5,840 bases of DNA from Acidobacteriaceae bacterium. Lineage in GTDB: Bacteria; Acidobacteriota; Terriglobia; Terriglobales; Acidobacteriaceae. The stretch is taken from positions 1 to 5,840 of the forward strand of contig WQYS01000168.1 of the NCBI GenBank assembly GCA_009781125.1, read 5' to 3'. The notes below the pieces were generated by a model. That model did not search any database. It was given only the letters and a program-made list of their open reading frames with translations, and was not told the origin of the DNA. Below, piece after piece: positions 1-5,840 of the stretch. Both the position numbers and the translations under genes were made by a program. Position 1 is the first letter of the stretch. The number at the start of each line of letters is the position of its first letter.

Positions 1-729
<729 letters not shown>

Positions 730-751
730 GAGCTCCCTTTCCAACCGGCGA

Positions 752-770
752 TGTCCGGGCGTACCGGACA
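752..770. promoter_or_regulatory. Perfect 7-bp inverted repeat in the clpC leader (candidate operator or RNA hairpin)
   Basis: TGTCCGG (752-758), a 5-nt spacer, and CCGGACA (764-770) form an exact inverted repeat whose near edge lies 22 bp upstream of the clpC start codon. The 19-bp size and symmetry are what a dimeric repressor site would show, and a hairpin in the 5' leader would also be possible. It does not match CIRCE, the CtsR direct repeat or a LexA box that I know. The function is inferred from position and symmetry only. Confidence 0.4.
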
Positions 771-893
771 GGCCTCTGATACCACCGTCTCCGCCTGGCT
801 GATTTGCGCGAGACCCTTCAGGCTGCCTCCACTGCCGAAAGCGCCCAGTCCTTACTTAACAGTGTAGCCGCCTGCGCAACACCTCTTCCCTTA

Positions 894-989
894 TTGTTGT
901 CATCCCGCGGGGATCTGCTTTTTTGTTCTATGATTACCCTGAAAGTATAGGGCAATTAGAAAAAGCAGATCCCTGCGGGATGACAACAA
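894..989. repeat. Long near-perfect palindrome between lolD and clpC (REP/BIME- or MITE-like)
   Basis: Positions 894-918 and 965-989 are reverse complements at 24 of 25 positions; the exception is G909 against T974. A T-run (919-924) then faces an A-run (960-964). The inner part continues the symmetry imperfectly: ATTACCCT at 933-940 against AGGGCAAT at 949-956, around an 8-nt loop. Each arm also holds its own small palindrome, ATCCC-GCG-GGGAT (902-914) and ATCCC-TGC-GGGAT (969-981). The unit therefore looks like two REP-like hairpins head to head. It begins 8 bp past the lolD stop codon and could act as a 3' mRNA-stabilising or terminating hairpin. No run of U follows the stem on either strand, so it is not a canonical intrinsic terminator. 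No coding sequence is inside. Confidence 0.75.
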
Positions 990-996
990 AGGAGGT

Positions 997-1767
997 CTAT
1001 TTGCCGGTCTGTTCCGCAAGCCGGCCTTCTTTTAGATGCAGCAGGCGTTGGCAGCGAGCCGCAAACTCCAGATTATGCGTAACAATTACGCTGGTCAGGC
1101 CATGTGCGTTGTGGAGCCGCTGAATCAACTCGAATACCGCCTCGGCGGTGCGCGCGTCGAGATCGCCGGTTGGCTCGTCCGCCAGCAGGATCTTCGGCTC
1201 GGTGACCAGAGCGCGGGCCAGCGAGACTCTCTGCTGCTCGCCGCCGCTCAGCTCGCCAGGACGATGCTCGGCGCGGTCCGCAAGCCCCACCTCGCTGAGC
1301 CAGCTCCGCGCGCGATCAAGCGCACTCCTTCGCCCCATGCCTCGCGCCAGCAGCGGCATGGCTGCGTTTTCGAGCGCGGTGAACTCCGGCAGCAGATAAT
1401 GAAACTGCCAGACGTAGCCAATCTCGCGGTTACGGAACTCCGCCGCCCGCCTGGCCGAAAGCGTGCTCAGGCGCAGCTCGCCGATACTACCAAACCACAC
1501 CTCGCCAGCAGTCGGCTTGTCGAGCGCCGCCAGCAGATGCAGCAGCGAACTCTTTCCCGCGCCGCTCTCGCCGACGATGGCCACCATCTCGCCCGCGTGG
1601 ATCGTCAGCTCCAGCTCGCGGAACAGCTCCAGCTCGCCGCGCTTTGCTTCTGAGACAGCGGGATAGGTCTTCGTCAGGCCGACGGCTCGTAATACGACGG
1701 GAGGCTCCGGCATCACCGGCAACGGCTGGAGCGAGCGGCCTTCGCTCGTGAACTGGGTCTTACTCAT
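997..1767 (-). CDS. lolD: Lipoprotein-releasing system ATP-binding protein LolD
   Basis: ATPase of the Lol ABC complex, which uses ATP hydrolysis on the cytoplasmic face to extract lipoproteins from the inner membrane for transfer to LolA. The 256-residue product has every nucleotide-binding motif: Walker A GESGAGKS (66-73), Q-loop Q121, ABC signature LSGGEQQR (173-180), Walker B ILLADEP (193-199), D-loop region GDLDAR, and switch His231. The stretch QFHYLLPEFTALENAAMPLL (121-140) is the LolD-type wording that separates it from MacB and FtsE relatives. The N-terminus is about 20 residues longer than in E. coli LolD. The start ATG at 1767 overlaps the end of the permease gene by 8 bp (ATGAGTAA) and has a GGAGG inside that gene about 9 nt upstream, so translational coupling is likely. 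A later Met at residue 19 is a possible alternative start. The stop TAG lies 8 bp from the large palindrome. Confidence 0.94.
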   Translation of the reverse strand: MSKTQFTSEGRSLQPLPVMPEPPVVLRAVGLTKTYPAVSEAKRGELELFRELELTIHAGEMVAIVGESGAGKSSLLHLLAALDKPTAGEVWFGSIGELRLSTLSARRAAEFRNREIGYVWQFHYLLPEFTALENAAMPLLARGMGRRSALDRARSWLSEVGLADRAEHRPGELSGGEQQRVSLARALVTEPKILLADEPTGDLDARTAEAVFELIQRLHNAHGLTSVIVTHNLEFAARCQRLLHLKEGRLAEQTGK

Positions 1768-3010
1768 AGCGGAGCGCCTCCGCCGGCATGACCTTCGCCG
1801 CCGATCCGCTCGGATAGAGCGTCGCCACCAGGCTCACACCGAGCGCGACCGCGGCTACGATCAGCCCATCCAGAAGCCTCGGCGCGAACGGCAGCGTGTC
1901 TATGGAATACACAGATGCGTCGAGATGAATGAAGTGGTAGTGTCCGCCCATCCAGCTCAGCGCGTAGCCCGCGATCAAGCCCAGGATGGTTCCGAGCACG
2001 CTGATCAGCAGACCCTGGCAGAGAAAGATTCTGCGAACCTGCTCCCTGCGCACACCAAAGCTCATCAGCACGGCGATATCGCGCGTCTTCTCCATCACCA
2101 TCATGGTCAGCGCGATCAGGATATTCAGCGCGGCCACGCAGACGATCAGCGCCAGAATGATGAAGGTCACGATCTGCTCCAGCCGCAGCGCGCGGAACAG
2201 CTCGCGGTTCTGTTCCATCCAGTTGGTGGTCTCGAAGCCCTTGCCCGCCTCCTGTTCGATGGCCCGCCCCACGCTTGCTGCCCGGTAGAGATCGTCCACC
2301 TTGAAGCTGACGGCGGAGATCAGGTCCGGCTCGCTGAACAACTGCTGCGCGTCGCGGAGCCGCATGAAGGCGTAGGTCGAGTCGTACTGATAGAACCCCG
2401 ACTTGAAGATGCCCGCGACCTGCGCCCGCTGATAGCGCGGAATCAGCCCCAGCGGCGACAGCTCGCCTTGCGGACTGGTTATCAGCACGGCATCGCCGAC
2501 GCTCGCGCCCAGCGTCTCGGCCAGATCGCTGCCGATCACGATAGGGGGGATCGCTGCTGGTGTCTGCGCTGATTCTTCGGCCACCGGCTTCAGCATTTCG
2601 GCAGAGCCTTCCTTCAGCTTCAGCAGCAGATCGCTGACGGTGTTTTCGTCGGCGGGAATGATGCCTTTGACCAGCGCTCCGCCCGAGCGCACGCCGCGCG
2701 AGATCAGCACCTGCTCGTAGAGTCCGGGAGCCGCAGCCGTCACGTGAGGAACCTTGCGCAGCCGCTCCAGCAGCGGACGCCAGTCACGAATGCCATCGGC
2801 AGCAACACGCATCAGCACCACATGCGACGTGGAGCCAAGCAATTTATCCTGCATGTCGCGCCGCATGCCGTTGGTGATGGCAAGAGCAATAATCAGCGAA
2901 GCGACTCCCGCCGCCACGCCAACGACGCTGATCGCGGTGATGACTCCCACGACGGCCTGCCGCCGCCTGGCCCGCAGATACCGCGCCGCTATGAACAGTT
3001 CAAATCGCAT
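1760..3010 (-). CDS. lolC: Lipoprotein-releasing system transmembrane protein, LolC/LolE family
   Basis: Inner-membrane permease of the lipoprotein exporter, partner of LolD. The 416 residues show the family topology. TM1 is at about 20-46 and is followed by a large periplasmic domain (about 47-275). TM2 (about 279-305), TM3 (about 331-354) and TM4 (about 381-399) come after it. The cytoplasmic turn MEKTRDIAVLMSFGV (307-320) is the MacB/FtsX-superfamily coupling segment that docks on the ATPase. The C-terminus (LYPSGSAAKVMPAEALRYE) has the typical LolC/E ending. Around 178-192 (TSPQGELSPLGLIPR) the sequence resembles the LolC 'hook' that binds LolA, so I lean to LolC. Only one permease gene is next to lolD; a second (LolE) is not in the window, so the complex may be a homodimer (LolF-like) or LolE may be encoded elsewhere. 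A TGGAG Shine-Dalgarno lies about 6 nt before the ATG at 3010. It is the first gene of the lolC-lolD operon. Confidence 0.92.
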   Translation of the reverse strand: MRFELFIAARYLRARRRQAVVGVITAISVVGVAAGVASLIIALAITNGMRRDMQDKLLGSTSHVVLMRVAADGIRDWRPLLERLRKVPHVTAAAPGLYEQVLISRGVRSGGALVKGIIPADENTVSDLLLKLKEGSAEMLKPVAEESAQTPAAIPPIVIGSDLAETLGASVGDAVLITSPQGELSPLGLIPRYQRAQVAGIFKSGFYQYDSTYAFMRLRDAQQLFSEPDLISAVSFKVDDLYRAASVGRAIEQEAGKGFETTNWMEQNRELFRALRLEQIVTFIILALIVCVAALNILIALTMMVMEKTRDIAVLMSFGVRREQVRRIFLCQGLLISVLGTILGLIAGYALSWMGGHYHFIHLDASVYSIDTLPFAPRLLDGLIVAAVALGVSLVATLYPSGSAAKVMPAEALRYE

Positions 3011-3189
3011 CCGAACTCCAGATTACTCTATGCTCCGGCGGTTCCAGGCGCGGGAAGTCTCTATCCATCTGCTCCATACCGGCTCAAAAGGCGGGACGCT
3101 CCTAAAAAGATGCGATTTTTCATAAACACGAGTGGTATTCTGCTCGATGAAATCGAACAACGGTAACTACCGGTTGCGAGCGAGGCGGT
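3011..3189. promoter_or_regulatory. Divergent intergenic region (lolC leftward, lipoprotein gene rightward)
   Basis: This 179-bp gap must hold the start signals of both divergent genes. The middle (about 3104-3130) is AT-rich compared with its surroundings. No convincing -35/-10 pair was found for either direction: TATTCT at 3136-3141 is a possible -10 for the rightward gene but has no good -35. Two short inverted repeats lie between it and the rightward start: TCGAT-GAA-ATCGA (3144-3156) and CGGTA-AC-TACCG (3161-3172). GAGG at 3182-3185 is the likely ribosome binding site of the rightward gene. The promoter role is inferred from layout. Confidence 0.4.
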
Positions 3190-4452
3190 ATGAAAAGAGT
3201 CGTTCTGTGGGTTACATGTGTCATCGTAGGGAGCACGAGCTTCATCGCGGGCTGCCGTTCCACGGCAGCCAGTGGAGCGCAGGCAGGCGCGTCTGGAGGC
3301 GACAAACTTGCGCAGTTGCTTAAAGAAGGTAAGGTGAAAGAGTACACGCGCTGCGTGGCGCAGGACCAGTCGATGGGGATCGAGGCGGCGCGCACGCTGC
3401 TTCCCGCCGGATGGACCTGCCAGGGACAGGTGGCGTGGAACATGCAAAGCGGACGTTATCCGGCGATCATCAGCTTAGTCGGCGTATCGCCCGATCACCG
3501 GGCAAACATAACCTATCTGTCGGGCCTGGGATTTGAGGAACCACACATCTTCAAGACTCCTATGTGGACGAAGACGGAGGCGCAGCTCTACAGAGAAGGC
3601 GGGACGACAGAGAAAGGCAATCCCATGCTGCGGCTGATGAAGCCCGATGACTTCGCTGTTTACATCGTCGGGAGGCTGTTCAACGCCCAGGACATTAAAA
3701 TCACCAAGTCGTACCCGATCAGCGCCGAGGCCCGGGCGGCGATGGACAAGGCGAATGCGCAACAGCTTGCCGCATTGCGCCAGCAAGCCCAGTCCATACC
3801 CGGAACGACCTTTCCCGCCGCCACTTTAGATCGCGGTGTCGTCGATATTACGGCTGTTCAGAATGGTAAGCGCTATAAGTGCTCGGTTGCATCCACCATC
3901 ACGTCTTCGACCCTGGGTTTCGGGCAAAGAGGATATTACCAGGAAACTACCATATGGCAGGCCAGCGACATTACCATCATCACCATGGAAGCCGATGCCT
4001 CGGAGGCGCCTGTAACGGCCGCTGTTCCCATCTTCATGTCCAATTTTGTGCCAAACCAGCAGTGGCAGCAGTCGCTAACCAAGGCGATTGGGGCGATAGG
4101 GCAGCAGCGCAATGCGGAGCTGAAGAGGCAGGGCGAGGCTGCGGTCCGGGCAATACAGCAGCAGGCGAGGATGAACGCCCAGAGCAGCCAACAGAACTAT
4201 GGCAGCTCGGTTGCCGACTCGATTGCCCACCGCGCGGACGTGAACTCGAAGGTCATGGCCGGATGGGACGATACCATCTCCGGCGTAGACAACTACCGCG
4301 CTCCGGATGGCGGCGTGATGAAAGTAGACATGAACTACGACCATGTGTATTCCACTCCCAGCGGAAAGATCATCGCTACGCAGGGAGTGAAACTGGATAA
4401 CACCTACGGGGAGTTCACGCCGCTCAAGAAGCTGCCCAGCGTGCTGCCGTAG
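3190..4452 (+). CDS. Uncharacterised lipoprotein, 420 aa
   Basis: I do not recognise the family. The N-terminus is a textbook lipoprotein signal: KR, a hydrophobic core (about 4-18), then the lipobox I-A-G-C with Cys22 as the lipidated residue. Residue +2 is Arg, so the E. coli inner-membrane retention signal (Asp at +2) is absent and outer-membrane sorting is plausible. A Ser/Gly/Ala-rich tether (about 24-37) follows. Next comes a mixed region with Trp75, Trp83 and Trp126 and Cys55/Cys77, a possible disulfide pair. A Gln/Ala-rich stretch at about 180-203 precedes a segment with strand-like runs (about 216-284). A long Gln/Ala-rich, probably helical part covers about 290-335. The C-terminal segment (about 357-411) has AGWDDTISGVDNY, APDGG, NYDHVYSTPSGK and GEFTPL, and resembles a short end module seen in various secreted hypothetical proteins (recalled, not checked). 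It is divergent from the lol operon and ends at a strong terminator, so it is probably monocistronic. The start is supported by GAGG 4 nt upstream and by the signal peptide. Confidence 0.85.
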   Translation: MKRVVLWVTCVIVGSTSFIAGCRSTAASGAQAGASGGDKLAQLLKEGKVKEYTRCVAQDQSMGIEAARTLLPAGWTCQGQVAWNMQSGRYPAIISLVGVSPDHRANITYLSGLGFEEPHIFKTPMWTKTEAQLYREGGTTEKGNPMLRLMKPDDFAVYIVGRLFNAQDIKITKSYPISAEARAAMDKANAQQLAALRQQAQSIPGTTFPAATLDRGVVDITAVQNGKRYKCSVASTITSSTLGFGQRGYYQETTIWQASDITIITMEADASEAPVTAAVPIFMSNFVPNQQWQQSLTKAIGAIGQQRNAELKRQGEAAVRAIQQQARMNAQSSQQNYGSSVADSIAHRADVNSKVMAGWDDTISGVDNYRAPDGGVMKVDMNYDHVYSTPSGKIIATQGVKLDNTYGEFTPLKKLPSVLP

Positions 4453-4475
4453 AGCAACCTGCTGTGTGGAGAAAG

Positions 4476-4516
4476 AACAAGGCCGGGAGATTTCCCGGCC
4501 TTGTTGTTGAGTTTTT
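4476..4516 (+). terminator. Intrinsic terminator after the lipoprotein gene, hairpin shared with convergent infB
   Basis: AACAAGGCCGGG (4476-4487) pairs perfectly with CCCGGCCTTGTT (4494-4505) around a 6-nt loop, giving a 12-bp GC-rich stem 23 bp past the lipoprotein stop codon. A T-run (4512-4516) follows on the plus strand after a 6-nt gap. On the minus strand the same hairpin lies 20 bp downstream of the infB stop codon and is followed only by a short CTTTC, so it may stop infB transcripts too, though less classically. Confidence 0.85.
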
Positions 4517-4525
4517 ACTGACTGA

Positions 4526-5840
4526 TTATGCGTTGGCTGTCTCTGCCTTCTCCTGCTCGGCCTTGCGCGCGGCGGCGGTGCGGCCCAGTTCGGCGGCGAT
4601 CTTCTCCGTGGTGAAGGCTTCGATGATGTCGCCGACCTGAATATCCTTGAAGCCAGCCAGGTCGATGCCACACTCGACGCCCTGGCGGACCTCCGACACA
4701 TCGTCCTTGAAGCGCTTGAGCGAGGCGATCTTGCCCTTCCACATCTCCTCGCCGTCGCGCAGCACGCGGACATTGGCGTCGCGGCGGATGAGTCCGTCGC
4801 GGACGCTCGATCCGGCAATCTGTCCGACCTTGGTGATCTTGAAGACGTTGAGCACCTCGGCGCGGCCCAGGTAGGTCTCCTTGAATACCGGCTCCAGCAG
4901 ACCGTACATGGCTCGCGTGATCTCGTCCTGCAACTCATAGATGATCGAGTGCAGGCGTATCTGCACGTTCTCGCGCTCGGCCACGTCGGCGGCCTTGCGG
5001 TCCGGACGCACGTTGAAGCCAATGATGACGGCGCTCGATGCCGACGCCAGCAGCACGTCGGACTCGGTGATGGCTCCGACGCCCGCGCGCAGCACCACCA
5101 CGCGAACCTTCTCGGTAGACATCTTCTGCAACGAGTCGGCCAGCACCTCGACCGAGCCTTGCACGTCGCCCTTGAGAATGAGGTTGAGATCTTTGACCCC
5201 GGCCTGCTTGATCTGCTCGGCCAGGCCTTCCAGCGAGGCGCGCGAGTTCTTCGCCAACTGCGCCTCGCGCTCCTTCATCTTGCGGTACTGCGCGATGTTC
5301 TTGGCCTTGTCGCGGTCGCTCATGACTACGAAGGTATCGCCCGCATCGGGCATCCCTTCGAGTCCGAGAATCTCGACCGGGGTCGATGGCCCGGCCTCCG
5401 AGATTGGATGGCCGTGGTCGTCGAACATGGCGCGAACCTTGCCAAAGGTGTTGCCTACGATGTAGCTGTCTCCAGCGCGGAGCGTTCCGTTCTGCACCAG
5501 AATCGATGCCACCGTGCCGCGTCCGCGGTCGAGCTTGGCTTCGATGACGGTGCCGACGGCGGGTCGGTCAACGATGGCCTTCTGCTCGTTGGTGTCGGCC
5601 ACCAGGCAGATCATCTCTTCCAGGCCATCAAGGTTGATGCGCTTCTTGGCCGAGACCTCGACGAACTCCGTGTCTCCGCCCATGCTGGTGGCCTGAACGC
5701 CGCGCGCGGCCAGCTGCATGGTGACCTTCTGCGGGTCGGCCTCCGGCTTGTCGATCTTGTTAATCGCGACGATGATAGGAGCCTTCGCCGCGCGGGCGTG
5801 GTCGATGGCCTCGATGGTCTGCGGCATGACACCGTCGTCG
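4526..5840 (-). CDS. infB: Translation initiation factor IF-2, C-terminal part (partial)
   Basis: GTPase that brings initiator fMet-tRNA to the 30S subunit and promotes 50S joining. The frame runs from the right edge (reading [16 protein letters not shown], the segment just after the G3 motif in IF-2) to TAA at 4526-4528; the 5' half, including GHVDHGKT and DTPGH, is outside. The ATG at 5827 is internal, not the start. Counting from that Met: G4 motif NKID (23-26) and G5 SAK (59-61) end the GTPase domain. Domain II beta-barrel covers about 90-175. A charged linker helix spans about 172-210. Domain III is about 214-300 ([18 protein letters not shown], then [14 protein letters not shown]). The fMet-tRNA-binding C-terminal barrel is about 318-408 ([41 protein letters not shown]). 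A short Ala/Glu/Lys-rich tail follows. No frameshift was seen. Downstream lies a convergent gene, not the rbfA/truB often found after infB. Confidence 0.97.
   Translation of the reverse strand, partial: DDGVMPQTIEAIDHARAAKAPIIVAINKIDKPEADPQKVTMQLAARGVQATSMGGDTEFVEVSAKKRINLDGLEEMICLVADTNEQKAIVDRPAVGTVIEAKLDRGRGTVASILVQNGTLRAGDSYIVGNTFGKVRAMFDDHGHPISEAGPSTPVEILGLEGMPDAGDTFVVMSDRDKAKNIAQYRKMKEREAQLAKNSRASLEGLAEQIKQAGVKDLNLILKGDVQGSVEVLADSLQKMSTEKVRVVVLRAGVGAITESDVLLASASSAVIIGFNVRPDRKAADVAERENVQIRLHSIIYELQDEITRAMYGLLEPVFKETYLGRAEVLNVFKITKVGQIAGSSVRDGLIRRDANVRVLRDGEEMWKGKIASLKRFKDDVSEVRQGVECGIDLAGFKDIQVGDIIEAFTTEKIAAELGRTAAARKAEQEKAETANA

Noticed and set aside
853..879. Possible clpC promoter on the minus strand (TTGCGC, then TAAGTA)
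   Set aside because: The spacing is only 15 bp and both hexamers are weak matches. It is not strong enough to list as a promoter.
894..989. Palindrome as a classical intrinsic terminator of lolD or as a CRISPR-like repeat
   Set aside because: No U-run follows the stem on either strand, and there is one inverted pair instead of an array of direct repeats with spacers.
730..996. CIRCE (HrcA) or CtsR operator upstream of clpC
   Set aside because: Neither the TTAGCACTC/GAGTGCTAA pair nor the GGTCAAA direct repeat is present.
987..1123. AAAGGAGGT at 988-996 on the plus strand, followed by a TTG-started reading frame
   Set aside because: The sequence looks like a perfect Shine-Dalgarno, but the frame behind it is antisense to lolD, has only a TTG start and gives a low-complexity Arg/Ser-rich peptide. 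It is probably chance overlap with the palindrome edge.
1036..1653. 205-codon plus-strand frame opposite lolD
   Set aside because: It is the antisense of a strongly supported LolD gene. Its product is compositionally biased (Arg/Gln/Ala) with no recognisable motif, as expected for shadow frames in GC-rich DNA.
1748..2572. 274-codon plus-strand frame opposite lolC
   Set aside because: It is antisense to the permease gene and rich in His, Arg, Gln and Asp with no domain or plausible start context. It is a shadow frame.
4075..5022. 315-codon minus-strand frame crossing the end of the lipoprotein gene and the 3' part of infB
   Set aside because: It runs in another frame through IF-2, crosses the terminator hairpin, and gives an Arg/Ser-rich product. 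The IF-2 frame is unambiguous.

Overview
The window reads as a piece of chromosomal core genome from a GC-rich, Gram-negative-type bacterium. It has a Lol-type lipoprotein exporter, which implies an outer membrane, next to a ClpC-type Clp ATPase. This combination, and the wording of the ClpC N-terminus ([20 protein letters not shown]), reminds me of Acidobacteria (Acidobacteriaceae/Terriglobia). That assignment rests on recall of family sequences, not on a search. No phage, transposase, CRISPR, rRNA or tRNA signal is visible.

Layout from left to right. The minus strand carries the 5' part of clpC (1-729, cut by the left edge). A 267-bp gap follows; it holds a small inverted repeat in the clpC leader and a roughly 96-bp nearly perfect palindrome just downstream of lolD. 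Next, still on the minus strand, comes a two-gene operon of a LolC/E-type permease (1760-3010) and the LolD ATPase (997-1767), overlapping by 8 bp. A 179-bp divergent intergenic region separates this from a plus-strand gene for an uncharacterised 420-residue lipoprotein (3190-4452). That gene ends at a strong hairpin terminator (4476-4516). It faces the 3' end of minus-strand infB (translation initiation factor IF-2, 4526-5840, cut by the right edge).

How the genes relate. LolC and LolD would form an inner-membrane ABC complex that extracts mature lipoproteins and passes them to a periplasmic carrier. The divergent neighbour encodes a protein with a clear lipobox (Cys22), so it is a plausible client of that exporter, although adjacency alone does not prove a functional tie. 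ClpC (protein quality control) and IF-2 (translation initiation) are housekeeping genes with no obvious link to the Lol genes.

No clearly new multi-gene system is present. The items most worth a second look are the long palindrome at 894-989, the unrecognised lipoprotein beside the lipoprotein exporter, and the palindromic site in the clpC leader.
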